A stretch of 64,000 nt of DNA from Nocardioides marmoriginsengisoli (GCF_003725695.1 NZ_RJSE01000003.1:124001-188000); one strand, 5' to 3'; numbered from the stretch's first letter, positions 9,026 to 18,041 are shown. Translations and numbers: made by a program. The notes: generated by a model not told the origin, from the letters alone.

Positions 9026-10663
9026 ATGACCGAGTTCAACCTCTCCCGGGTCTTCAGCACCGTCGCCGCCACGGTCCCCGACCAGGAGGTCCTGGTCTGG
9101 CGCGAGCGCCGGCTGACCTATGCGGCGATGGAGGCCCGGATCGACGGCGTCGCGCACTACCTCGCCGGCCAGGGTCTCGGCCGGCACCGCGACCGCGGCG
9201 ACCTGGCCGGGCACGAGATCGGCCAGGACACCGTCGGGCTGTATCTGCGCAACGGCAACGAGTACCCCGAGGCGATGCTGGCGTCGTACCGGGCGGGCGC
9301 GATCGCGTTCAACATCAACTACCAGTACGTCGAGGAGGAGCTCGTCTACCTGCTCAACGACGCCGGTGCCGCGGCGATCGTCTTCCACGCCGAATTCGCT
9401 CCCCGGATGGCGGCGATCCTGGACCGGGTGCCGAGCATCCGGGTGCTGATCCAGGTGGCCGACGAGTCCGGCCACGCGCTGCTGCCCGGCGCGGTCGACT
9501 ACGAATCGACCACGACGACTCCGCCGGTCCCGCTGCCCGAGGCGCTCGGCGAGGACGCGTTCCTGCTCTACACGGGCGGCACCACCGGGATGCCCAAGGG
9601 CGTGATCTGGCGCCAGCACGACGTCTACGTCGCCGCGATGGGCGGCCGGCCGTTCGGGTCGCCGGACCCGTACACGTCGTACGAGGAGATCGCCGAGGCC
9701 TGCCGCACCGCGAACGGCGGCATCCGGCTGCTGATGACCGCGCCGTTCATGCACGGAGCCGCCCAGTGGTCCTCGTTCCACATGATCAGCACCGGCGGCC
9801 GGATCGTGCTGCCCTCGGACGTGCACCACATGGACGCCGTCGACTGGCTGCGGACCACCGAGCGCGAGGGCGTGATGAGCATCCCGGTCGTCGGCGACGC
9901 GATGGCCCGGCCGCTGGTCGACGAGCTCGAGCGCGGCGACTACGACCTGTCCGGGCTGGCCGCGATCAACAACGGCGGGGCGCCCATCTCCCCCGGCGTC
10001 CGGCATCGGATCCACGAGGCGCTGCCGAACATCCTGATCCTCGACGCCGTCGGCTCCTCGGAGACCGGGATCCAGATGAACCACTACTCCGCTGCCGGCG
10101 CCGAGGCGGAGACGGCCGTGTTCAACCCGGAGCCCAGCACCACGGTCGTCGACGACGAGCACACCCGTGCCCTCCGGCCCGGCGAGGGCGGCGGTTGGCT
10201 GGCGCGGACCGAACTGGTCCCGCTCGGCTACCTCGGCGACGCCGAGAAGACCGCCCGGACCTTCCCGGTGATCGACGGGGTCCGCTACTCGGTGCCCGGC
10301 GACCGGGCCGAGCTCCTCGAGGACGGCCGGATCCGGCTGCTCGGCCGGGACGCGGTCACCATCAACTCCGGTGGCGAGAAGATCTTCGCGGAAGAGGTCG
10401 AGCGCGCTCTGGCGGCGCACCCCGACATCTCGGACGTGATCGTCGCGGGACGCCCCTCGGAGCGCTGGGGCAGCGAGGTGGTGGCGATCGTCGCGCTCCG
10501 CGCGGGCAGTACGGCGACCGACGAGGACCTGATCGCGGAGGCGGCCAAGCACGTGGCGCGGTACAAGCTGCCGAAGGCGATCGTCCGGCGGGAGTCGATC
10601 GCGCGCTCGCCGTCCGGCAAGGCCGACTACAGGTGGGCTAAGCAGCAAGCGCTCGGTACCTGA
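9026..10663 (+). CDS. FadD19-like acyl-CoA synthetase
   Basis: This 545-residue ANL-superfamily ligase activates a carboxylic acid with ATP and CoA. The P-loop is LLYTGGTTGMPKG, the hinge region is LGRDAVTINSGGEKIF, and the C-terminal catalytic lysine is in SPSGKADYRW. The stretches VGDAMARPLVDEL and GEKIFAEEVE and the end pattern PxGKxDYRWAK closely resemble FadD19, the steroid C24 side-chain CoA ligase (resemblance judged by eye). The ATG lies 2 nt after the crotonase stop, so the two are cotranscribed from the KstR-controlled promoter. The substrate is inferred, not shown. Confidence 0.85.
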   Translation: MTEFNLSRVFSTVAATVPDQEVLVWRERRLTYAAMEARIDGVAHYLAGQGLGRHRDRGDLAGHEIGQDTVGLYLRNGNEYPEAMLASYRAGAIAFNINYQYVEEELVYLLNDAGAAAIVFHAEFAPRMAAILDRVPSIRVLIQVADESGHALLPGAVDYESTTTTPPVPLPEALGEDAFLLYTGGTTGMPKGVIWRQHDVYVAAMGGRPFGSPDPYTSYEEIAEACRTANGGIRLLMTAPFMHGAAQWSSFHMISTGGRIVLPSDVHHMDAVDWLRTTEREGVMSIPVVGDAMARPLVDELERGDYDLSGLAAINNGGAPISPGVRHRIHEALPNILILDAVGSSETGIQMNHYSAAGAEAETAVFNPEPSTTVVDDEHTRALRPGEGGGWLARTELVPLGYLGDAEKTARTFPVIDGVRYSVPGDRAELLEDGRIRLLGRDAVTINSGGEKIFAEEVERALAAHPDISDVIVAGRPSERWGSEVVAIVALRAGSTATDEDLIAEAAKHVARYKLPKAIVRRESIARSPSGKADYRWAKQQALGT

Positions 10664-10760
10664 GTGCCGGGGGTGGGGGCCAAGGAACAAGCGCTCGGCA
10701 ATTCCCTGGACAGTTGACCAATTCGGAGATTTCTAGCCAATTCGGTCGATAAGGTCGTCC

Positions 10761-10839
10761 TCGGCGCGCCAACCCCCAGTGCGCGCCGACGCCGCCCCGT
10801 CACCGCCTCGGACCCCATCCGGCCGGACGACGGGGCGGC
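10761..10839. other. Two adjacent perfect hairpins, possible terminator or small RNA
   Basis: Hairpin 1 pairs TCGGCGCGC (10761-10769) with GCGCGCCGA (10781-10789), loop 11 nt. Hairpin 2 pairs GCCGCCCCGTC (10791-10801) with GACGGGGCGGC (10829-10839), loop 27 nt that itself contains TCCGGCCGGA. ATTCTTCT follows on the plus strand, so the second hairpin could terminate the fadD transcript. The first is more than a terminator needs. Confidence 0.5.
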
Positions 10840-10863
10840 ATTCTTCTGGCGACGGCTACCGCG

Positions 10864-10962
10864 TCAGTTGCGGATCCGCCGTTCCGACTGGGTGACCTGC
10901 ATGGTGGTGAACCCGAGAACGATGAGCACGATGCCGATGGTGAGGCAGATGGTGAGGCCCAT
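10864..10962 (-). CDS. 32-residue single-pass membrane peptide
   Basis: The ORF begins at ATG 10962 with an excellent ribosome binding site (AAGGAG, 7 nt away) and ends at TGA 10864. The product MGLTICLTIGIVLIVLGFTT is a hydrophobic helix followed by a short polar, basic tail ending RRIRN, so it should insert with its C-terminus in the cytoplasm. A good promoter lies 38 nt upstream (11006-11033) and the downstream hairpins could close the transcript. I do not recognise the family; the independent promoter, binding site and membrane helix together support a real gene. Confidence 0.65.
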   Translation of the reverse strand: MGLTICLTIGIVLIVLGFTTMQVTQSERRIRN

Positions 10963-11005
10963 GGCTGGTTCTCCTTGCTCGAAGGGTGAATCTCCGATGA
11001 ATTCC

Positions 11006-11033
11006 AATGTAGGAACCCGGCGGCTGGATTCAA
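11006..11033 (-). promoter_or_regulatory. Sigma-A-type promoter of the 32-aa peptide gene
   Basis: On the minus strand TTGAAT (11028-11033), a 16-bp spacer and TACATT (11006-11011) form a -35/-10 pair, giving a leader of roughly 38 nt to the ATG at 10962. Confidence 0.5.
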
Positions 11034-11272
11034 GGACGTCGCGCCCGTGTCGCCACGCGATTTCCAGAGCTGAATCGGCAGCTGATCGGCCGACCTGAGC
11101 AATTCACCTGTCCAGACCAGAAGATGAACTCCGGACGTCCCGGTCGCACGAGTGCGCACGAGTCACTAGCGTTCCTCGCGTCGCACCCTCGATCCGCCGT
11201 CCTGCCTTCTCACGGTTTGGGGGATTTCGGACGAGCTGAGGCCTCAGTGAGTCCGTCGGGTGTGCGATACCG
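11034..11272. other. Gene-free stretch, nothing identified
   Basis: Between the peptide promoter and the btuD terminator neither strand shows an ORF with a ribosome binding site or the third-position GC bias of the neighbours. A GTGCGCAC-like dyad near 11145-11160 is the only symmetry noticed. Confidence 0.4.
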
Positions 11273-11308
11273 GACCGCCCGCACTCCTCTGCAGAAGCGC
11301 GGGCGGTC
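11273..11308 (-). terminator. Terminator of the btuFCD operon
   Basis: A perfect 10-bp stem, GACCGCCCGC (11273-11282) with GCGGGCGGTC (11299-11308), lies 15 nt beyond the btuD stop codon on the minus strand. Confidence 0.7.
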
Positions 11309-11323
11309 TCGGTCGTCCGGGAG

Positions 11324-12102
<779 letters not shown>

Positions 12103-12106
<4 letters not shown>

Positions 12107-13167
12107 CCCTGCCTCGCCTCCCGCCGCAGCAGCAGCGCGAAGACCGGCGCGCCGACCGCGGCCGTGACCACGCCGACAGGGATCTCCTGACCGGGCATCA
12201 CCGTGCGCGCCACGGTGTCCGCCCAGACCAGCAGGATCGCGCCGGTCAGCGCCCCTAACGGGATCAGCCGCCGGTGCCCGGGCCCGAACACGAGCCGGAC
12301 CATGTGCGGCACCACCAGGCCGACGAACCCGATCGCCCCGGTGTAAGCGACCAGGCACGCGGTCAGCAGCGCGGTGCCGATCATCAGGGTCCAGCGCACC
12401 CGTTCGGTCGGCACCCCGAGCGAGCGCGCGGCGGTCTCCCCGAAGGCGAACGCGTCCAGGTGTGCGGCGTACCCGAGGGCTCCGACGACGGCCAGGACCA
12501 CGACCACCATCAGCAGCACGGCGATCGACCAGCGCACTCCCGCGAACGAGCCGAGGGTCCAGGCGAGCACCCGGCGCGCCGCGTCGTTCTGACCGCTGAC
12601 GATCACCACGAACGCCGTGTACGCCGCGCAGAGCTCCCCCACCGCCACACCGGCCAGGACGGTCCGGCTCGGCGGCAGCGACCCGGACCGGCCGGTGGCC
12701 AGCACGAGCACCAGCACCAGCGCCGCCATCGCGCCGAGGAACGCGGCCGCGGCCAGCAGCGACGTCCCGGACAGCCCGGCCACGCCGGCGCCGAGCACGA
12801 TCACGCTCACCGCGCCCACCGCGGCGCCACCGGAGATGCCCAGCAGGTAGGGATCGGCCAGGTCGTTGCGGGTCAGCGACTGCAGCACTGCGCCGCAGAC
12901 CGCCAGTCCCGCACCGCAGGCGGCAGCCGCCAGCACCCGCGGCATCCGCAGCTGCCAGACGATCTGGTCGTCGAGCAGCGTGACCTGCGACGAACCCAGC
13001 CCGAGCCGCCGCGTCACCACCGCGAGCACGTCGTCGAGCGGGAGCGCCACCGAGCCGAGACGCAGCGCCGTACCGATGCTGATCAGCAGCAGCACCACCA
13101 GGACCGCGAAGGCGAGGCCTCTGCCCGGCCGCCAGCGCGACCGGGCGGAGGTGGCGAGCAGGGTCAT
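12103..13167 (-). CDS. btuC: FecCD/BtuC-type ABC transporter permease
   Basis: This 354-residue polytopic protein has about ten transmembrane helices, with the family landmarks RMPRVLAAAACGAGLAVCGA and LQSLTRNDLADPYLLGISGGA in the first third and the cytoplasmic coupling region GFVGLVVPHMVRL near residue 280. It is the channel of a type II importer. It overlaps the binding-protein gene by 1 bp upstream and btuD by 4 bp downstream, so the three are tightly coupled. Confidence 0.9.
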
Positions 13168-14156
13168 CAGCCGGCGTTCAGCTGACGGACCTGCTCGGCG
13201 ACGTGCTCGGCGCCGTCGACGAGCCGGACGCCGGGCGTGGTCTCCGAGAACGGGAGCGTCACGAACTTCTTCTCCCGGACGGCCCGGAGCTTGCTCAGCA
13301 CCGGGTCCTTCTCGAGCAGCTCGATCTTCTCCGCAGCGGTCGACCAGGAGGCGTCGGCGAGCACGATCACGTCGGGGTCGGCCGCGATCACCTTCTCCCA
13401 GCTGACGTCCTTCCAGCCGCCGTCGAGGTCGGCGAAGATGTTGCTGCCGCCGATCGCATCGATCACCAGCTGCGGACCACCCTCCCCAGCACCGGCGAAC
13501 GCGGTCTTGTCACCGGAGTCGTACCAGAAGATCTTCTGGCCGTCGGCGGGCTTCTCCGCGGCCAGGTCCGCCAGAGCGGCCTGCTGCTCCTTCTCGATCG
13601 CGGCCGCGCGGTCCGGGGCGCCGAAGACCTCACCGGCGAGCCGGACCTCCTTCCACACCGAGGCGAAGCTGACGTCCTCGCTCGGCTTGTTCTCGCCGCA
13701 CCCGAAGAGGGACAGGAACGACCCGATGCCGAGCTTCGCCAGGCTCTCCTGGGTGCCGGCCGACTTCGCGTCGAACGCGCTGGCGTAGGAGCCGTAGACG
13801 AAGTCCGGCTTCGCGGCGAGCACCGTCTCGCCGTCCGGGTACTCCTTCGAGAGCACCTTGACCGAGTCGTACGCCGGCTTCCACCGGTCGGCGACCGCGT
13901 CGTCCAGGTACGCCGTACCGGCGAGCTGGTCCTCGGCACCCAGGGCCAGCACGACCTCGGTGGCGCCCTGATTCATCGTGATGGCGCGCTCCGGCTTGGC
14001 CTTGACCGTGGTCTCGAAACCGCAGCTGCTGACCGTGACCGGGTAGCCGGCCGAGGCCTTCGCGGTGTCGTCGTCCTTCGGGGCGCCGGCGCAGCCGCTG
14101 AGGACCAGCCCGGCGACCGTGAGGGTGAGCAGGGCTTGGTGGGGTCGAATTCTCAT
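13167..14156 (-). CDS. btuF: Lipoprotein substrate-binding protein, probable BtuF
   Basis: This 329-residue lipoprotein has an N-terminal signal with the lipobox LSGC followed by APKDDD. The mature part is a type III (helical-linker) periplasmic-binding protein with the early motif ERAITMNQGATEVVLALG and the AAKPDFVYG segment typical of the FecB/BtuF group. It would deliver corrinoids to the permease. I set the start at ATG 14156, preceded by AAGGAA and giving a proper lipoprotein signal; a longer frame from upstream runs through the riboswitch and is not coding. A 7-bp hairpin directly abuts this ribosome binding site. Confidence 0.88.
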   Translation of the reverse strand: MRIRPHQALLTLTVAGLVLSGCAGAPKDDDTAKASAGYPVTVSSCGFETTVKAKPERAITMNQGATEVVLALGAEDQLAGTAYLDDAVADRWKPAYDSVKVLSKEYPDGETVLAAKPDFVYGSYASAFDAKSAGTQESLAKLGIGSFLSLFGCGENKPSEDVSFASVWKEVRLAGEVFGAPDRAAAIEKEQQAALADLAAEKPADGQKIFWYDSGDKTAFAGAGEGGPQLVIDAIGGSNIFADLDGGWKDVSWEKVIAADPDVIVLADASWSTAAEKIELLEKDPVLSKLRAVREKKFVTLPFSETTPGVRLVDGAEHVAEQVRQLNAG

Positions 14157-14166
14157 GTCGTTCCTT

Positions 14167-14192
14167 GTCGCGATCGGACCCGCGGTCGCGAC
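14167..14192 (-). promoter_or_regulatory. Candidate expression-platform hairpin of the cobalamin riboswitch
   Basis: GTCGCGA (14167-14173) pairs perfectly with TCGCGAC (14186-14192), ending at the ribosome binding site AAGGAA (14161-14166) of btuF. A second stem upstream (about 14224-14252, 8 bp with a G-U pair) could be the alternative. Either fold could make translation or elongation respond to the aptamer. Confidence 0.4.
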
Positions 14193-14302
14193 TGCAGAGC
14201 AAGCACCCGCCACGAACGACGAGGGCCTCCCACTGCACGCAGAGGAAGGCCGCTGATCCCGAGGCGGCTCTACCGTGCGCTCGCGACAGCGAATAGAGGT
14301 GG

Positions 14303-14452
14303 ATGTGTCCGTCAGGCATTCCGACTCATCGGGCTGATCCATCGGTCAGCGTCGATCTACGGTTGCGCGTCAGTGCCGGGATTCGACCGGCTTCCCCTGG
14401 GCGGAAACGGTATTCAGTTGATGGTGCTTGTCGTGCTGGCGGAACGTAGCAG
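14303..14452 (-). promoter_or_regulatory. Cobalamin (adenosylcobalamin) riboswitch
   Basis: On the minus strand the conserved core is easily recognised: GGGAAGCCGGTCGAATCCC, then GGCACTGACGCGCAACCGTA, and about 40 nt later GAGTCGGAATGCCTGACGG, matching the end box GAGTC..GA..ACCTGCC in position with some drift. This layout is that of the B12 riboswitch (Rfam RF00174). It precedes btuF by about 150 nt, so uptake should be switched off when intracellular cobalamin is plentiful. The exact 5' limit is estimated. Confidence 0.85.
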
Positions 14453-14502
14453 TACCGGAACAGGTCCGGCCAGTGCGAGTGACCACGGTCACCCGCGGAG
14501 CC

Positions 14503-14772
14503 TCACTCGCGCGCGGCGAGCGCCTGCTCCAGCTGGAGGTTGAGCTCGCGCACGCAGGACTCGACGTCGCGGCCGGTCTCGGCGCCGTACAGGCCCAGCG
14601 TGAGCTCGGCGACCAGGAGCGCGCCGGTGGCGAGCTCCCGGTCGTCGGCGAAGGTCTGCAGCAGCTCGCCAGCGCCGGCCCGGTCCCCGCGCGCCCGAGC
14701 CGCCAGGACGCCGGCGGCGCGCTGTCCGGCGTCGACGACGTGCTGGAGCTCGGCCAGGCGCTGGCCGGTCAC
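14503..14772 (-). CDS. 89-residue hypothetical protein coupled to sodA
   Basis: The GTG at 14772 overlaps the stop of the superoxide dismutase gene (GTGA), and the frame has normal codon bias through to 14503. The predicted product is a soluble, Ala/Leu/Glu-rich, all-helical protein ([20 protein letters not shown] at the start, [13 protein letters not shown] at the end) with one cysteine. The length and heptad-like pattern suggest a helical bundle. I do not recognise the family. Overlap with sodA means cotranscription, so a link to oxidative stress or metal handling is possible but unproven. Confidence 0.65.
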   Translation of the reverse strand: MTGQRLAELQHVVDAGQRAAGVLAARARGDRAGAGELLQTFADDRELATGALLVAELTLGLYGAETGRDVESCVRELNLQLEQALAARE

Positions 14773-15389
14773 AGGATCAGTCCGGGCGTTTGCGTCCGGG
14801 CGAGCTGGTAGCGACGGTCCACGTCGGCCCAGTTGACGATGTTCCACCACTGCTTGACGAAGGTGGCCTTGTCGTTCTTGTACTGCAGGTAGTAGGCGTG
14901 CTCCCACATGTCGAGCATCAGCAGCGGGACCATGCAGATCGGCACGTTGCCCTGGTGGTCGAAGTGCTGGATGACGTACATCTTCTGGGCGACCATGTCC
15001 CAGGTCAGCACCGACCACCCGGAGCCCTGGACGCTCATCGCGTTGGCCTCGAAGTGCGCCCGGAACTTGTCGAACGAGCCGAAGAAGCCGTCGATCGCGT
15101 CGGCCAGGTCGCCGGTCGGCTTGTCGCCGCCCTCGGGCGACATGTTCGGCCAGAAGACCGAGTGGTTCACGTGCCCGCCGAGGTGGAAGGCGAGGTTCTT
15201 CTCCAGGGTGCCGAGGTTTCCGAAGGTCTCGTTCTCGCGCGCCTCGGCGAGCTGCTCGACGGCGGTGTTGATGCCGTTGACGTAGGTCTGGTGGTGCTTG
15301 GAGTAGTGCAACTCCATGATCTGACCCGAGATGTACGGCTCGAGCGCCGCGTAGTCGTAGGGAAGGTCTGGCAGGGCGTAGTCGGCCAC
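14769..15389 (-). CDS. sodA: Superoxide dismutase, Fe/Mn family
   Basis: This 206-residue enzyme dismutates superoxide to oxygen and peroxide in the cytoplasm. The metal ligands lie in [10 protein letters not shown] (first His), [10 protein letters not shown] (second His) and [11 protein letters not shown] (Asp and His). The N-terminus starts [18 protein letters not shown] with no signal peptide. Fe and Mn use cannot be settled by eye, although the Nur-like box upstream suggests the SodF (iron) role replaced by Ni-SOD when nickel is present. The GTG start follows AAGGAG. An 89-residue helical protein is coupled downstream. Confidence 0.93.
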   Translation of the reverse strand: MADYALPDLPYDYAALEPYISGQIMELHYSKHHQTYVNGINTAVEQLAEARENETFGNLGTLEKNLAFHLGGHVNHSVFWPNMSPEGGDKPTGDLADAIDGFFGSFDKFRAHFEANAMSVQGSGWSVLTWDMVAQKMYVIQHFDHQGNVPICMVPLLMLDMWEHAYYLQYKNDKATFVKQWWNIVNWADVDRRYQLARTQTPGLIL

Positions 15390-15401
15390 ATCGACTCCTT
15401 A

Positions 15402-15418
15402 TTGCGAATGGTTTGCAA
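15402..15418. promoter_or_regulatory. Nur-like operator (TTGCAA-N5-TTGCAA type)
   Basis: Plus strand TTGCGA-ATGGT-TTGCAA matches the Nur-box pattern TTGCAA-N5-TTGCAA reported for Streptomyces at 11 of 12 positions, and the symmetry extends further outward (TATTGC/GCAATA). It lies between the -10 and the ribosome binding site of sodA, so a bound Fur-family repressor would block transcription at its start. Confidence 0.55.
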
Positions 15419-15422
15419 TAAG

Positions 15423-15451
15423 AACCTACACACAACAAGGTGGGGTGTCCC
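15423..15451 (-). promoter_or_regulatory. Promoter of sodA
   Basis: Minus strand GGGACA (15446-15451), 17-bp spacer, TAGGTT (15423-15428). The predicted transcription start falls inside the Nur-like box. Confidence 0.5.
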
Positions 15452-15492
15452 GCCGGGGGCGCGCCACGGACCTCGCGATACCTTCAGGGACC

Positions 15493-16758
15493 ATGAACAC
15501 CGCGCCGACCGACTTGCCGCCCGTCACCGCGGAGACCATCGAGGCATCGGCACCCAGGGTCGCGCAGGCCGCCTCCCGGACCATGCTGGAGCCCAACGCC
15601 CGGCTCTCGGCGGAGACCGGCGCCGAGGTCTGGCTCAAGCGCGAGGACCTGCAACCGGTGCGCTCCTACAAGATCCGCGGCGCCTACAACCTGATGGTCC
15701 AGCTCGACGCCGAGACGCTCGCGCGCGGGATCGTCTGCGCCAGCGCCGGCAACCACGCCCAGGGCGTCGCGCTGGCGTGCCAGCGCCTGGGCGCGCACGG
15801 CCGGATCTTCGTCCCCGGGACGACTCCGCGGCAGAAGCGCGAGCGGATCAAGACCCTCGGCGGCGACCAGGTCCAGGTGATCGTGGTCGGTGACACCTAC
15901 GAGGACGCGTTCGCCGCCGCCGAGGCGGATGCCGCCGTCCGTGGTGCCACCCTGGTCCCGGCGTACGACGACCCGCGGACCATCTGCGGCCAGGGCACCG
16001 TCGCCGCCGAGATCGTCGACCAGCTCGGCCGGGTGCCCGACGTGGTGGTGATGCCGGTGGGCGGCGGCGGCCTGATCGCCGGTGTCGCGACCTGGTTGCA
16101 CGCCAGGCACCCCTCGGTCCGGATCGTCGGCGTCGAGCCCGCCGGAGCGGCCTCGATGACCGCGGCGCTCGCAGCCGGCCTGCCGGTCGACCTCGCCGAG
16201 GTCGACCCGTTCGTCGACGGCGCCGCGGTGCGCAAGGTCGGCGAGCACACCTTCCCGCTCGTCCAGGCCACCGGTGCCGAGGTCGTCAGCGTCGCCGAGG
16301 GTCACCTCTGCACCGAGATGCTCCGGCTCTACCAGTCCGACGGGATCATCGCCGAGCCGGCCGGCGCCCTCGCCAGCGCCGCGCTGAGCGCACTCGACCT
16401 TCCGGCGGGATCGACCGTCGTCTGCGTGGTCTCCGGCGGCAACAACGACATCAGCCGGTACGGCGAGATCCTGGAGCGCTCACTGATCCACCAGGGCCTC
16501 AAGCACTACTTCCTGGTCAGCTTCCCGCAGGAGCCGGGCGCGCTCCGGAGGTTCCTCGACGAGATCCTCGGACCGGACGACGACATCACGCTGTTCGACT
16601 ACGTCAAGCGCAACAACCGCGAGACCGGGCCGGCGCTGATCGGTGTCGAGCTGGACCGGGCCGAGGACCTCGACGGGTTGCTGGAGCGGCTCGAGGCGAG
16701 CCCGCTCGGGGTCGAGCGGGTGCTCCCGGGCAGCCCGATGTTCCACTACCTGGTGTAG
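15493..16758 (+). CDS. ilvA: Threonine ammonia-lyase (threonine dehydratase)
   Basis: This 421-residue PLP enzyme deaminates threonine to 2-oxobutanoate, the entry to isoleucine synthesis. The Schiff-base lysine is K60 in VRSYKIRGAYN, the phosphate loop is VGGGGLIAG, and SAGNHAQGVA is the substrate loop. The last 80-90 residues (HYFLVSFPQEPGALRRFLDE onward) form a single ACT-like regulatory domain, as in the short biosynthetic IlvA class. ATG 15493 was chosen from the family N-terminus; a TACCTT hexamer lies 8 nt before it, so the leader may be only about 2 nt long. It converges on serA with 7 bp between. Confidence 0.92.
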   Translation: MNTAPTDLPPVTAETIEASAPRVAQAASRTMLEPNARLSAETGAEVWLKREDLQPVRSYKIRGAYNLMVQLDAETLARGIVCASAGNHAQGVALACQRLGAHGRIFVPGTTPRQKRERIKTLGGDQVQVIVVGDTYEDAFAAAEADAAVRGATLVPAYDDPRTICGQGTVAAEIVDQLGRVPDVVVMPVGGGGLIAGVATWLHARHPSVRIVGVEPAGAASMTAALAAGLPVDLAEVDPFVDGAAVRKVGEHTFPLVQATGAEVVSVAEGHLCTEMLRLYQSDGIIAEPAGALASAALSALDLPAGSTVVCVVSGGNNDISRYGEILERSLIHQGLKHYFLVSFPQEPGALRRFLDEILGPDDDITLFDYVKRNNRETGPALIGVELDRAEDLDGLLERLEASPLGVERVLPGSPMFHYLV

Positions 16759-16765
16759 CGCACCG

Positions 16766-17959
16766 TCACCAGGCGCGCACCCACAGGCAGTGCTCGGACT
16801 CCCGGAGCCGCTGCAGCGCCTCGTCCGGGAGCGGGGACGACACGTCGGTGACCACGTAGCCGAGGTCGTCGCGGGTCGAGAGCCGTTGGCTGACGACGTT
16901 GTGGGTGTCGCCGGCGAAGAGCGCGTTGAACTCGGCCAGCACCCCGGGGACGTTGCGGTGCAGGAAGCCGACCCGGTGGCCGGCGGCCAGGGGCGGCGTC
17001 GCTACCGCCGGGAGGTTGACCGACAGCGCGGTGCTGCCCTCCAGGGCGAAGCTGGCGAGCTTGTTGCCCACGAACCAGCCGATCTCGCCCTGCGCCTCCT
17101 GGGTCGAGCCGCCGACGTGCGGGGTGAGGATCACGTTGGGGAGCCCGCGCAGGACCGACTCGAAGGTGTCGCCGTTGACCTTCGGCTCGACCGGGAAGAC
17201 GTCCACCGCGGCGCCGGCGATGTGCCCGGAGAGCAGGTGCTCGCGCAGCGAGTCGTAGTCGACCACCATGCCGCGCGAGGCGTTGATGAACATCGAGCGC
17301 GGCTTCATCCGGGCGAACTCCGGGGCACCGAAGAAGCCGGCGTTCCCGGGGCGGCCGTCGACGTGCAGGGTGACCACGTCGGAGACGGCGAGCAGCTCGT
17401 CGAGCGACCGCATCCGGCGGGCGTTCCCGTGCGCGGGGCGGTCGGAGGTGTCGAAGAAGACCACGCTCATCCCGATCGCCTCGGCGACGTTGGAGAGCTG
17501 GGTGCCGATGTTGCCGTAGCCGACGATCCCCAGCGTCCGGCCGCGGATCTCGTGACTGCCGGCGGCGGACTTGTCCCAGACCCCGTCGTGCATCCGCTGG
17601 GTCTTCTCGGGCAGCCTCCGGGCCAGCGCGATGATCTCGCCGATCACCAGCTCGACCACGCTGCGGGTGTTCGAGTACGGCGCGTTGAACACGCCGATCC
17701 CCCGCGCCGACGCACCGGCCAGGTCGACCTGGTTGGTGCCGATGCAGAAGCAGCCGATCGCCTCCAGGTCGGTGGCGGCGTCCAGCACGTTCGCGGTGAC
17801 GGTGGTGTTCGAGCGGATCCCGAGGAGGCTGATGCCGGGCAGCGCGTCGACCAGCTCCGCCTCGGACATCGCGCCGGTGCGCAGGTCGACCTGGTAGCCG
17901 CGACCCTCCAGGATCTCGACAGCGGTCGGGTGGATGTTCTCGAGCACCAGAGCCTTCAC
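16766..17959 (-). CDS. serA: D-3-phosphoglycerate dehydrogenase (E. coli SerA type)
   Basis: This 397-residue NAD-dependent oxidoreductase catalyses the first step of serine synthesis. The Rossmann motif is GIVGYGNIGTQ, the substrate and catalytic region includes RSNT, NASRGMVVD and the His in LTPHVGGST, and a C-terminal ACT domain starts near residue 325 (GHRVGFLHRNVPGVLAE) for serine feedback. The length matches the E. coli-type enzyme rather than the longer actinobacterial one. The GTG has no ribosome binding site but TACGGT lies exactly 6 nt upstream, indicating a leaderless mRNA. Confidence 0.92.
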   Translation of the reverse strand: MKALVLENIHPTAVEILEGRGYQVDLRTGAMSEAELVDALPGISLLGIRSNTTVTANVLDAATDLEAIGCFCIGTNQVDLAGASARGIGVFNAPYSNTRSVVELVIGEIIALARRLPEKTQRMHDGVWDKSAAGSHEIRGRTLGIVGYGNIGTQLSNVAEAIGMSVVFFDTSDRPAHGNARRMRSLDELLAVSDVVTLHVDGRPGNAGFFGAPEFARMKPRSMFINASRGMVVDYDSLREHLLSGHIAGAAVDVFPVEPKVNGDTFESVLRGLPNVILTPHVGGSTQEAQGEIGWFVGNKLASFALEGSTALSVNLPAVATPPLAAGHRVGFLHRNVPGVLAEFNALFAGDTHNVVSQRLSTRDDLGYVVTDVSSPLPDEALQRLRESEHCLWVRAW

Positions 17960-17965
17960 AGGACA

Positions 17966-17971
17966 ACCGTA
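17966..17971 (-). promoter_or_regulatory. Leaderless -10 hexamer of serA
   Basis: Minus strand TACGGT, then exactly 6 nt (TGTCCT), then the GTG start at 17959. Confidence 0.5.
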
Positions 17972-18041
17972 TGCGCACCGGCCGGGATCCAGCGGCCGGG
18001 GACAGCATGCGGTCAGCCGGCCGGGCCGGGCCGACGCTGCG

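Noticed and set aside
8225-10690. Long minus-strand frame opposite the crotonase and fadD genes
   Set aside because: Antisense shadow of two clear enzyme genes; the product lacks any domain.
10627-10818. Minus-strand frame after fadD
   Set aside because: No ribosome binding site, and it overlaps the fadD end and the double hairpin.
14157-14342. N-terminal extension of btuF to an upstream start at 14342
   Set aside because: It would run through the riboswitch and bury the lipoprotein signal; ATG 14156 with AAGGAA is better.
14340-14400. T-loop-like sequence GGTCGAATCCCGG taken as a tRNA
   Set aside because: No acceptor or anticodon arms can be built around it; it is part of the cobalamin riboswitch core.
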